A stretch of 64,000 bases of DNA, taken from NCBI GenBank assembly GCA_025934775.1, contig JAICWO010000007.1, positions 207,816 through 271,815 on the forward strand, given 5' to 3'. This DNA is from Gemmatimonadaceae bacterium. Lineage in GTDB: Bacteria > Gemmatimonadota > Gemmatimonadetes > Gemmatimonadales > Gemmatimonadaceae. The notes under the pieces were generated by a model. The model did not search any database and was not told where the DNA came from. It saw nothing but the letters and a program-made list of their open reading frames with translations. Position numbers and translations under genes: made by a program. Below are positions 1-10,300 of the stretch, piece by piece (position 1 is the stretch's first letter; each line of letters opens with the position of its first letter).

Positions 1-3000
1 ACGCCGTCGGCCGCCGGCAACGCGCGCCGATCGATCTTGCCGCTCGGCGTCAGCGGGAGCGCGTCGAGCGGAACGAGCCGCGACGGTATCATGTAGGACG
101 GCAGCCGTTCGGCGAGACTGCGGCGCAGTGCGTCCACTGAAGCACTTGCCGGCGCGACGTACGAGATCAGTCGCGGGGTCCCGCGGGTGTCCGAATCCGC
201 GATCGTGACCGCGCCGCTCACCCCGGAGCACGCAAGCAGCGCGGCGTCGATCTCGCCGAGCTCGATGCGCAGACCGCGAATCTTCGTCTGATGATCCGCG
301 CGCCCGAGAAATATGATGTCGCCGCTCGCGACGCGCCGCGCGCGATCGCCCGTGCGGTAGAGCCGCTCTCCCGGGGTGCGCGCGAATGGATTCGGCACGA
401 ACTTCTCCGCGGTCGCACCGACGCGACCGTAGTAGCCGCGCGCGAGGCTCGTTCCGCCGAGATAGAGCTCGCCAACGACACCGATCGGCACCGGCTCCAT
501 GCGCGCATCGAGCACGTACGCCTGGACGTTCGACACCGGCCGGCCAATTGGCACGGCGGCCGTCGTGGCTTCTGGATCAGCAATCTTGAATACCGTATCG
601 ACGGCGGCCTCGGTCGGACCGTAGAGATTCGCCATCCGCACCGGTCGCTTCGCCACGGCGCGCCGCACGAGCGACGTGCTCAGCGCTTCGCCGCCCGGGT
701 TGTGCCATCGAATCGTGCGACAGCCTTCGAACCCGGGCTCCTGCACGAGGAGCTCGGTGAACGACGGCACGTCTTCGAGAATCGTGACGCCGTGGCGGCG
801 AATGAGCTGCACGATGTAGCCGGGGTCGCCGTGTTCGCCCGGCCGCGGCACGACGAGCCGCGCGCCGGCGCCGAGCGACGCGTAGATCTCGCTGAGCGAG
901 GTGTCGAACGTGAACACGGTCTTCTGGAGCATCGTGTCCGCGCGCGTGACGCCGAACTGCTCGATGTACCAGCGCGTGTGATTGACGATGGCGCGATGCG
1001 GCACGACGACGCACTTCGGGCGTCCCGTGGAGCCGGACGTGAACAGCGCGTACGCCGCCATCGACGGATCGACGACCGGGAGCGCCGAGCGACCCGCCTC
1101 GCCGTCCCGATCGGTCGTTTCGAGCGTTTCGATCTCGAGCAGCCGTTCAGGAGGCACGACCCCGTCGAGCGCCGCTGAGAGTCGCCGTTGAGTGATCACA
1201 TATGGACCGTCGAGCTCGTCGCAGAGCACGCGCAGCCGCTCGCGCGGGTACTCCGGATCGAGCGGCACGTACGCGGCTCCAGCCTCGAGCACCGCGAGAA
1301 ACGCGACGTACAGCGACGTCGATCGCTCCATGTGAATGCCGACGAAGCACTCGGGGCCAATGCCGCGCGCCACGAGCCGCCGCGCGACGATGTGCGCGCG
1401 CCGTGCCAGCTCGGCATAGGTGACGGTTTCATCTTCGTGGATGAGCGCGATAGCATCGGGGAACGAGCGCTCGGATTCCGCGATCAACGCGTGCAGCGTG
1501 CAATCGGGCCGCGAGACCGACGTCTGATTCCATGTAACGAGCGCGTCGCGCCGTGCGCGCGCGGACAGAATCGGCAGCGCGCCGATGCTGATATTCACAT
1601 CAGCGCACACCGATGCCAGCAGCTCCACGTACGCGTCGACGAACGCTTCGACCGTCGCGCGGTCGAAGAGCCGCGTACGATACCGGAACGCGACGCGGAG
1701 CTCCTCGCCCGCGTGCACCACCTCGACGTCGAGATCGAACATCGCCGACGCGTCGTCGAGTGCGAGCGCGGCGACGTCGAGATCGCCGACGCGCTGCCGA
1801 TCGCCATCGCTCGTCTCGAACTCGAACATCGTGTCGAAGAGCGGATTGCGCGACGGATCGCGCGACCGGCCAAGCTGTTCGACGAGCCGCTCGAATGGAT
1901 AGTCCGCGTGGTCGAGCGCACCGAACAGCGTACGCGTCGTCTCGGCGAGATGCTGCTGGAACGGTGCGTCGCCGTCGAGGCGGACGCGCAGCGGCAGCGT
2001 GGCCACGAACATGCCGATCGTGCGCGCGAAGTCGCCGCCCGGACGTCCCGCGATCGGCATCCCGATCACGACGTCCCGCTGCCCGCATAGCCGGTATAGC
2101 AGCGCGCTGTATCCGGCGAGGAGCACGCCGTACAGCGTCGTGCCCGCATCGCGCGCGATTCGACCGAGCGCGGCAACGCGCTCGGCGGCGATCGTGGCGC
2201 GGACGATGTCGCCCTCGAGGCTGAGCGCCGCGGGCCGCGGACGATCCGTCGGGAGATCCAGTGCCGGCACGTCGTCGGCAAACCGCGCGACCCAGTAGGA
2301 CTCCTGCCGCCGCATCTCGTCCGATTGCTCGAGCGCGAGCTGCCGCCGTGCGTGATCGCGATACGGACGGCCGACTGGAGCCGCCGCGCCGTCATAGCGC
2401 GCGAACAGATCCTCGACGAGCACCGTCATCGAGATGCCGTCGCACACGATGTGATGCGCCTCGAGAAGCAGCACGTGCCGGTCGTCGGCGATGCGCGCGA
2501 GCCCGGCGCGCACGAGCGGCGCGTTGGAGAGGTCGAACGGCCGCACGAGCGCGGCGCGGAGCGCTTCGATCGCGGCCTCGGGCGGCGCCTCCGGCATGTC
2601 GAGCCGCACGAGGCGCGCGTCGACCGACGGCACGATGCGCTGCACGACCGCGTCGCCCTCGAGGCCGAACACGGTGTGCAATCCATCGTGCGCCGCGAGC
2701 GTGGCGCCGAACGCACGAGCCAGCCGGTCGGCGTCGAGCGGCCCCGAGACCTCGAGCGCCTGATGCAGATGATACGCGACGTCGCCGTCGCCCATCGCGT
2801 GGAGCAGATACAGCCGCCGCTGCGCCCGCGACGCGGCCGCTTCGACGGTGGCCGGCGCCCCGCGCCCCGCCGAGGCGCGGCGCTCCGGCACGAGGCCGGC
2901 GTGGCGCATCTCGGTGAGCCCATCGCGTACCGCCTCGATGAAGGCGTCGATGTCGGCATCGGTGTGGGCGGCGGAGACGAAGCAGTTCCGGCCCTCCCAC

Positions 3001-6000
3001 ACGTAGATGCCGCGCATGAGCAGATGGTAATACAACAATTCTAAATCCGCCTCGAAGACGAAGCGGAACAGCGACGAGAACGACACCATGCGCACCGGCA
3101 TCGACTCGGCGTCGAAGAACGCGTTGAGCTCGGCGCAGAGCCGCGCCGTCAGGCGCTCCGCGCGCGCGAGCGCCGGCGCCCCGTCGCGCGCGAGCTCGCC
3201 CAGCACCGCGCACGCCGCCGCCATCGTCAGCGGATGGTTGCAGAACGTCCCCGACGTGAACGTGGTGCCCGCCTCCGGCACCGAGTCGTCGCCGTAGCGC
3301 CACGCGCCGCCGTCCACGGCATCCATGAACCGGCGCTTCCCCGCCACCGCGCCGACCGGCATGCCGCCGCCGAGGATCTTGCCGTAGGTGACGAGATCGG
3401 CCTGAACGTTCCATCGGCGTTGGATGCCGCCGGGATCGCAGCGGAAGCCGGTGATCATCTCGTCCAGGATCAGCGCGGAACCCGTGCGGACCGTGATCTC
3501 GCGCAGGTCGCGCACGAACCAGTCGGGCTGCACGTGCGGACGCCGGCTCTGCACCGGCTCGACGAGAATCGCCGCGAGCTCGGCGCCGCGTCGTTCGATG
3601 ATGTCGAGCGCCGCCGGATCGCCGTACGGCAGCACGATCACGTCGGAGACCATGCCGCGCGGCGTTCCCGGGCTGATCGGCACCACTTCCGTGTCGTCGC
3701 CAATCGCCAGCACGCCGTCGAAGGTTCCGTGATACGAGCCCTCGAACAGCGCGATCGTCGATCGTCCGGTCACCGATCGCGCGATGCGCACCGCGTTCAT
3801 CACCGCTTCGCTGCCGGTGTTGAAGAACGCGACGCGATCCACGCCCGTGAGCTCGCACACGCGCCGCGCCGCTTCGCCGGCGCGATCCGAGAGCGGCCCG
3901 AGCGGCATCCCGCGCGCGACCTCCCGCTGCAGCGCGTCGCGCACGAACGACGGATTGTGCCCGAACATCGCGACGCCGAAGCCCATCGCGAAATCGCGAT
4001 AGACGCGGCCGTTCACGTCGGTGATCGTGGCGCCCTGCCCTTCACCGGCGACGATCTGATAGATCAGCTCTTTCCAATCCGCGCGGAAACCCGCGAGGTT
4101 GCGCCCCGACGCGAACGGCGCTCGGTTCGCGTCGGCGCGCCGCTTCGACTCACCGGTCAGCGCCGCGTAGCGCGGCGCGATGTCGCGGATGTGCTCGCGC
4201 TGTCGCGCCGCCGCCTCTTCGGAGAGCGTCGACTTCCCCGGACGATTCGGCAGCACCGCCTCGCGCGCCGGCGGTTTCGGCGAGGGCGCCGGCGCTCGCG
4301 GCGCGGCCGCCCTTGCGCCGCCGCTCGCCCGTCGCGCCCCGCGCGACGCCACGTACTCGGCGAGCCCCGCCAGCGTGGACGCCTCGTCGTGCAAACGGCT
4401 CAGCTCCACTTCCACGCCAAGCTCGCGCACGATCAATTGCCGAGCTTGAATGAGCATTATCGAATCGATGCCAAGGCTGAACAGATTCGCGTCGGCGTCG
4501 ATGATCGCTGCGGCCGGGCCGCCCACGCTGGCGATGATCGACGTCAGCGCCGCGAGCACGTCGGCGACACTCAGCAGGGGCTGATCCAGTACGGCGCCCG
4601 CGGCATCGACCGCGGTGTCGGGTTCCCGCGCACGCTCGAGGGTCGCCGCCGTTCCACCGTGGCGCCAGAATCGACGGCGCTCGAGCGGATACGCCGCGCC
4701 TCGTACACGAACGGCGCTGGGTGTGCTCTCGATCGCGCGCCACGCGATCGGTGCGCCGTTCACGTACATCCGGCCCAGCGCCTCGAGCCACTGCCGTCGT
4801 GCATCAGCGCCGCGACGCATCGATGCGATCCAGTCCCGTCCCGGCGCCGCGACACACTGCATTCCGAGGCCGGTCAGCACCGACGACGGACCCAGCTCGA
4901 GGAACGTTCGCGCGCCGAGCGCGTCCGCCGCTCGAATCGCGTCAGCGAAGCGCACGGGCGCGAGCGCCTGCCGCGTCCAGTACTCGGGGTCGGCCATCGC
5001 TCTCGGCGCGAGCGGTTCACCGGAAACCGTCGAGATGATCGGGACCGCCGCGTCGTTCCACGCGACATCCGTGAACGCGGCACGCAGCTCGGCGCACGCC
5101 GGCTCCATGAGTGGCGAATGGAACGCGTGCGAGACATCGAGCCGCGCATGGCGGATGTGCGCATCGTCGAGCGCACGCTCCGCCGCCGCGACGGCTTCCA
5201 CGTCACCCGAGATCGTCACGGCGTCCGGTGCATTCACGCCGGAGATGACGACGACGCCCGACGCGGCGCGCAATAGCGGCGCAACGCGCTGCTCCGGCGC
5301 GAACACCGCCGACATCGCGCCCCGGCGTTGCACGGCCTGCATCGCGCGCCCGCGCGCCGCCGCGATGGCGATCGCATCTGCCTCATCGAGCGCGCCGGCG
5401 GCGCACGCCGCGGAGAGCTCGCCTGCGCTGTGTCCAATCACGAAATCGGGCCGCACCCCGGCGCGACGCCAGACGCGAACGAGCGCGAGCTCGAGCGCCA
5501 CGATCGCGACCTGCGCCGCGGCGGTCTGCGCGATGCCGTGGTCGTCGAGGTCGAAGAGCAGCTCGTGGAGCGGCTGACTGAGTCGCGTCGCAGTGAGCGC
5601 GTTCAACTCGTCGAGTGCCCCGCGGAACAGCGGGTCGCACTCATAGAGCGCGCGTCCCATTCCTGCGTACTGCGAGCCCTGTCCCGTGAACAGCCACGCG
5701 ACCTTTCCCGCCTCCGAGCTACTCGGCGCGATCGCGCGCGCCACGCGAAGCTGCTCGGCGAGCGGCCGCGCGGCGTCGAGCACCCAGGCGCGCCGCGAGC
5801 GCAGATGCGCGCGACCGAGTCGAGTGGTGCGTGCGGCCGCACCGGCGCCGAGATCCTCGCCCGCCGTGATCCACTCACCGGTGAGCGCCGCGACCCGCTC
5901 GTCGTCGGCGCCAGACGCGACGAAGAGTGTTGGACCGTCGTCAGAGTTTACTGATGCAACGCCCCGCGGCGCATCACCGACGACCACGTGCGCGTTCGTT

Positions 6001-7319
6001 CCGCTCAACCCGAACGAGCTCACGCCCGCGATCCGCCGCTCGAGCGACGCCCACGGACGCAGAGTCGTTGGCACGTCGAACGCGAAGCGATCCCAATCGA
6101 AGCGCGGCGTGCGCTCGGTCAGATGCAAATGCGGCGGGATGGCTTCGTGCTCCATCGAGAGCACGATCTTGATCAGCCCCGCGAGCCCCGCGGCTGCCTC
6201 GAGATGGCCGACGTTCGTCTTCACCGAGCCGATCGCAAGCGGCTGCGCGCGGAAGATGTCGCCGAGCGCATGCAGCTCGATCGGATCGCCGAGCGCCGTC
6301 GCGGTGCCGTGCGCCTCGATGTAACTCACTGCGCTGGTGTCGACGCGTGCGTTCGCGAGCGCGGCGCGAATCACCTCGCGCTGCGCGCGCCCGTTCGGCG
6401 CGGTGAGGCCGGTGCTCGCCCCGTCCTGGTTGACGGCCGAGCCGAGAACGTGCGCCCGCACCGGGTCGCCGTCGCGCTGCGCGTCGTCCGCACGCCGCAG
6501 CACCACGGCGGCGCAGCCTTCGCCGCGCACGAATCCATTCGCGCCCGCGTCGAACGTTCGACAGCGCGCATCGGGCGAAAGCGCCGCGAGGCGATCGAGT
6601 CCGATCGCGACCTCCGGTTCGACGATGAGCTGCACGCCGGCGACGATCGCGAGCTCGCACTCGCCCGAGCGCAGACTCTGCACCGCGAGGTGCAGCGCCA
6701 CGAGCGACGACGAGCACGCCGTGTCGAGCGCCATCGCCGGCCCGCGGAGCCCGAACACGTACGAGAGCCGGCCCGCGGCGACGCTCAGCGCTGAACCGGT
6801 GAGCGTGTATGCGTCGAGCATGCCGTTCGAGGCATGCATCTGGCTGCGCGCGTAATCGGCGTTGGAAATGCCGACCCACACCCCGGTCTTGCTCCCACGC
6901 AGCGCGCGCGGATCGATCGCTGCGTCTTCGAGCGCCTGCCAGCTAACCTCGAGCAGCGCGCGCTGCTGCGGATCCATGCCCGCCGCCTCGGCATCAGAGA
7001 TTCCAAAGAGCGCCGGATCGAACTCGTCGATCCGCTCGAGGAATCCGCCGCGCCGAAGATACGGCGCGCCGACCCGCGACCACGCGAGCGCGACGTCCGC
7101 GTCGCGCTCGTCCGGGTACTCGCGAATGGCGTCGCGACCGTTGGACAGCAATTCCCAGAACGCCGATGGAGAATCGGCGCCCCCGGGAAACCGGCACCCC
7201 ATGCCGACGATCGCGATCGGTCCGAAGCGCTCCTGCTCGGCACGCTCGAGTCGCGCGCGCGCGTCGCGCAGCGCGTTGAGCATGCGCGCGTCCTGCCCGT
7301 TGGTTCCGGCGGCCGACAT
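1..7319 (-). CDS. Hybrid PKS-NRPS: KS-AT-ACP-aminotransferase-C-A (3' end outside window)
   Basis: A single open frame runs from an ATG one base after the upstream stop (TGA-G-ATG) to the window edge, giving 2439 codons without a stop. Domains in order: a charged helical N-terminal docking segment; KS about 34-445 with Cys202 in DTACSSS plus EAHGTAT and [12 protein letters not shown] about 540-830 with GHSAGE (Ser631) and a HAFH motif near 730, which predicts malonyl-CoA; ACP with GIDS (Ser953); a class III PLP aminotransferase about 1065-1465 with Lys1314 in TYGKILGGGMP; C domain from about 1495 with HHIVCDG; A domain from about 1940 with FTSGSTGRPK, NLYGPTE and YRTGD, reaching the SGKIDRRALP core at the edge. 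No KR, DH or ER is present. The order matches microcystin McyE and mycosubtilin MycA types, which make a beta-amino acyl chain and then condense it with an amino acid. The A-domain pocket residues, aligned by hand, match no code I can name. A PCP and further modules should lie to the left. Confidence 0.95.
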   Translation of the reverse strand, partial: MSAAGTNGQDARMLNALRDARARLERAEQERFGPIAIVGMGCRFPGGADSPSAFWELLSNGRDAIREYPDERDADVALAWSRVGAPYLRRGGFLERIDEFDPALFGISDAEAAGMDPQQRALLEVSWQALEDAAIDPRALRGSKTGVWVGISNADYARSQMHASNGMLDAYTLTGSALSVAAGRLSYVFGLRGPAMALDTACSSSLVALHLAVQSLRSGECELAIVAGVQLIVEPEVAIGLDRLAALSPDARCRTFDAGANGFVRGEGCAAVVLRRADDAQRDGDPVRAHVLGSAVNQDGASTGLTAPNGRAQREVIRAALANARVDTSAVSYIEAHGTATALGDPIELHALGDIFRAQPLAIGSVKTNVGHLEAAAGLAGLIKIVLSMEHEAIPPHLHLTERTPRFDWDRFAFDVPTTLRPWASLERRIAGVSSFGLSGTNAHVVVGDAPRGVASVNSDDGPTLFVASGADDERVAALTGEWITAGEDLGAGAAARTTRLGRAHLRSRRAWVLDAARPLAEQLRVARAIAPSSSEAGKVAWLFTGQGSQYAGMGRALYECDPLFRGALDELNALTATRLSQPLHELLFDLDDHGIAQTAAAQVAIVALELALVRVWRRAGVRPDFVIGHSAGELSAACAAGALDEADAIAIAAARGRAMQAVQRRGAMSAVFAPEQRVAPLLRAASGVVVISGVNAPDAVTISGDVEAVAAAERALDDAHIRHARLDVSHAFHSPLMEPACAELRAAFTDVAWNDAAVPIISTVSGEPLAPRAMADPEYWTRQALAPVRFADAIRAADALGARTFLELGPSSVLTGLGMQCVAAPGRDWIASMRRGADARRQWLEALGRMYVNGAPIAWRAIESTPSAVRVRGAAYPLERRRFWRHGGTAATLERAREPDTAVDAAGAVLDQPLLSVADVLAALTSIIASVGGPAAAIIDADANLFSLGIDSIMLIQARQLIVRELGVEVELSRLHDEASTLAGLAEYVASRGARRASGGARAAAPRAPAPSPKPPAREAVLPNRPGKSTLSEEAAARQREHIRDIAPRYAALTGESKRRADANRAPFASGRNLAGFRADWKELIYQIVAGEGQGATITDVNGRVYRDFAMGFGVAMFGHNPSFVRDALQREVARGMPLGPLSDRAGEAARRVCELTGVDRVAFFNTGSEAVMNAVRIARSVTGRSTIALFEGSYHGTFDGVLAIGDDTEVVPISPGTPRGMVSDVIVLPYGDPAALDIIERRGAELAAILVEPVQSRRPHVQPDWFVRDLREITVRTGSALILDEMITGFRCDPGGIQRRWNVQADLVTYGKILGGGMPVGAVAGKRRFMDAVDGGAWRYGDDSVPEAGTTFTSGTFCNHPLTMAAACAVLGELARDGAPALARAERLTARLCAELNAFFDAESMPVRMVSFSSLFRFVFEADLELLYYHLLMRGIYVWEGRNCFVSAAHTDADIDAFIEAVRDGLTEMRHAGLVPERRASAGRGAPATVEAAASRAQRRLYLLHAMGDGDVAYHLHQALEVSGPLDADRLARAFGATLAAHDGLHTVFGLEGDAVVQRIVPSVDARLVRLDMPEAPPEAAIEALRAALVRPFDLSNAPLVRAGLARIADDRHVLLLEAHHIVCDGISMTVLVEDLFARYDGAAAPVGRPYRDHARRQLALEQSDEMRRQESYWVARFADDVPALDLPTDRPRPAALSLEGDIVRATIAAERVAALGRIARDAGTTLYGVLLAGYSALLYRLCGQRDVVIGMPIAGRPGGDFARTIGMFVATLPLRVRLDGDAPFQQHLAETTRTLFGALDHADYPFERLVEQLGRSRDPSRNPLFDTMFEFETSDGDRQRVGDLDVAALALDDASAMFDLDVEVVHAGEELRVAFRYRTRLFDRATVEAFVDAYVELLASVCADVNISIGALPILSARARRDALVTWNQTSVSRPDCTLHALIAESERSFPDAIALIHEDETVTYAELARRAHIVARRLVARGIGPECFVGIHMERSTSLYVAFLAVLEAGAAYVPLDPEYPRERLRVLCDELDGPYVITQRRLSAALDGVVPPERLLEIETLETTDRDGEAGRSALPVVDPSMAAYALFTSGSTGRPKCVVVPHRAIVNHTRWYIEQFGVTRADTMLQKTVFTFDTSLSEIYASLGAGARLVVPRPGEHGDPGYIVQLIRRHGVTILEDVPSFTELLVQEPGFEGCRTIRWHNPGGEALSTSLVRRAVAKRPVRMANLYGPTEAAVDTVFKIADPEATTAAVPIGRPVSNVQAYVLDARMEPVPIGVVGELYLGGTSLARGYYGRVGATAEKFVPNPFARTPGERLYRTGDRARRVASGDIIFLGRADHQTKIRGLRIELGEIDAALLACSGVSGAVTIADSDTRGTPRLISYVAPASASVDALRRSLAERLPSYMIPSRLVPLDALPLTPSGKIDRRALPAADG

Positions 7320-7320
7320 C

Positions 7321-10300
7321 TCAGCTCCGATCGTCCGCGGCGAGCAGCCGCTCGACTTCCTCCAGCTCGCGTTCCGCATCGAACGCCGAGTTGGTCACGG
7401 GAAACGACGGCACGCCGCGCGGCGCGGCGGCGGCGGCGCCGTCGTTGCGCGGGCGCGTCGGGTCCGCGTCGATCGCTCGACACAAATACTCGGCCAGCTC
7501 CTCGATCGACGAATAGTCGAACGCCACCGTCGTGGGAAGCTGTACCGCGAGGGCGCGTTCGATGCGATTGCGCAGCTCCACCGCCATGAGGGAGTCGAGT
7601 CCGAGATCGAAAAAGCCCGCCGTCACGTCGATACCGCCGGTGCGTCCGCTCACGTGTGATACTTCTCCAACGAGAAATTCAGAAAGTCGCGCTCGGCGAT
7701 GCTCCGCGCTCGCGCGCCGCAGCGCCGCGCGGAGCGCGGTGCCTGTAGTGGCGCCATGCGACGGACTCGCCGCCTGGACGGCCGGCGCGGACACCACCGC
7801 CGGCCCGGCCTCGACCGCATGGAACCAGTGCCGCCGCCGATCGAACGCGTAGGTCGGAAGCTCGGCACGCGCCGCCCGTATCTCGTATAATGCGTGCGTG
7901 GCGTCCACCTCGCCGGCGATCCATGCCTCGGCGAATCGGCGCAGCCCTGGCTCTGTCCGCTCCGCCTCACGCGGCGTCGCGAGCGCGTCGTTCCGGGCGC
8001 GGCCAAGGTGCGCCGCGCTGCCGCTCGCCACGAACGCGTCGAGCTGCTCCACGAGCTCCGATGGACGGGCGCATACGATCGCGAGCCGTTCGGGCAGCGC
8101 CGCTCGCGCATGCACGAGCGTCGCGCACACCGACCCGAGCGAGAGCTCCGGGTGCGCGCGCAGGTGCGCCGACAGTCGCGCCGCATTCCCCGCCAGAGCG
8201 CCGCGCGTCCGCGCCGACACCAGCGCGAGGTGCGGCGTCGCCGCGCCGTCCTCGCGCGAGGTCGGCGCGATCGCAGTGGGCGCGGCCTCCAGCACCGCGT
8301 GCGTGTTGGTCCCGCCGAACCCGAACGCGCTCACGCCGGCGATACGGCGCGGCGACGCGAACACCGTTTGCTCATGAGGGATCGCGAATGGCGTCCCGTC
8401 CAGGTGGATCGCGGGATTCACCGACCGCACGTTCGCGTGTGGCGGAATCTGCGCCTGTTGGAGCGCGAGCACGACCTTGATGACGCCGGCAACCCCGGCC
8501 GCGGCTTCGAGATGGCCGACGTTCGTCTTCACGGAACCCACATAACAGATCTGGTTCGGCGCGCGGCCGGTGCCCAACGCCTGTTGAATCGCGCCGATCT
8601 CGATCGGGTCGCCGAGGACCGTACCGGTGCCGTGCGCCTCGACGTAGCCGACGTCAGCGGCCGCGACGCCAGCATCGAGGAGCGCCGCCTCGATCACCGC
8701 CTGTTGCGCGGCGCCATTGGGCGCCGTGAGTCCGTTGCTCCGCCCATCCTGGTTCACGGCGGTGCCGCGCACGACGGCGAGAATGCGATCGCCGTCGCGA
8801 GCCGCGTCGACGAGCCGCTTGAGCACGAGGACGCCGCAGCCTTCCGCGCGCACGTAGCCGTTGGCGCCGGCGTCGAACGTTTTGCATCGGCCGTCGGGCG
8901 CGAGCATCCCCGCGCCTGTGAATGCCGCGGTGAGCGCCGGATCGAGCAGCGCGTTCACGCCGCCAACGAGCGCCGCGTCGCAGTCACGCCGCCGCAGCGC
9001 ACCCGCCGCGAGATGGAGCGCGGTGAGCGACGACGAGCACGCCGTGTCCACCGCCAGGCTCGGCCCGCGGAGGTCGAGCACGTACGAGATCCGGTTCGCC
9101 GCGACCGAGAGCGCGTTGCCAGTTCCGGTATAGAGCTCAGCCGGCGCCCGGCGCTCCTGGCGCCGGAAATAATCCTGCGAGCTGATGCCGACGAACACGC
9201 CCGTACGCGTGCCCGCCAAACGCGTCGGCGCAATCCCCGCGTGCTCGAGCGCTTGCCACGCCCCCTCGAGCAGGAGCCGCTGCTGTGGATCCATCGCGTC
9301 CGCCTCGCGCGGCGTGATCCCGAACAGCTCCGCGTCGAACTCGTCGATCGCATCGAGAAATCCCGCCCGCTGCGCCGCGCCGCTCGGCGCGTCCACACCA
9401 TCGAACGGCGATGCCCAGCCGCGCCGCGCCTCGGGCACGGCGCGCACACCGTCTCCGCCCGATCGCAACAGCGCCCAGAACGAATCGAGATCGGGAGCAC
9501 CGGGGAACCGCGCCGACATGCCAATGATCGCGAGGGCCTCGCCCGCTTCCGCGACGGGCGGCTCCGCGCGCGGTACGCTGGTGCCCGTCATGTACCGGGC
9601 GAGCGCGTCTATTGAAGGATGCTCATACGCGATCGTCGGCGGCACGATGCGGCCGTCACCCAGACGCCCGCCGATCTCGCCCGAGAGAATCACCGCGCGC
9701 AGCGAGTCCAACCCGTACTGCGCGAGCGGCTCGCGCGGCGCGATGCGCTCGGGCGCTATCGAGAGCAGCGCGGCGACCCGCTCGCGCAGCCATCGGACAG
9801 TCACCGGGTCAACGCCCGCCGCATCGCCGACGGAAGCTGGCGCATCGTGGGCGATCCTCGCGCGGACGACTGGTCCGGCCGATTCGGCGACGATCGTCAA
9901 CTCGCCCGCGAGATACATCGCACGGCAGCCGGATCGCTGAATCTTCCCGCTCGACGTCTTCGGCACCGTCGCGGTCTTGAGCAGCACGATGCGCTCGACC
10001 TGAACCTCGTGCTCTTCGGCGACGGCGCGACGCACCGCGGCGAACACCGCCTCGGCGTCGAGGTGCGCGAGCGCTTGCCGCTCGACCTCCTGCGCCACGA
10101 TCAGCCGTTCTTCGCCGTCGATCTCGAGACCGAATGCCGCGCCGCAACCAGGGCGCAGCGCGGGATGACAGCGCCCCACCGTCGTCTCGATGTCCTGCGG
10201 GTAATGATTGCGCCCGCGGATCACGATCAGATCCTTGATTCGTCCCGTGACGAACAGCAGGCCCTCGTGGACGAAGCCAAGATCGCCCGTGCGGAGAAAC

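Noticed and set aside
3234..5276. Long plus-strand open frame (680 codons) opposite the hybrid PKS-NRPS
   Set aside because: It is antisense to a fully conserved multidomain gene. Its protein is Arg/Ala/His-rich without family features, as expected from GC-rich shadow frames. The same applies to 7894-9615, 11745-13223, 30576-32180 and 60628-62229.
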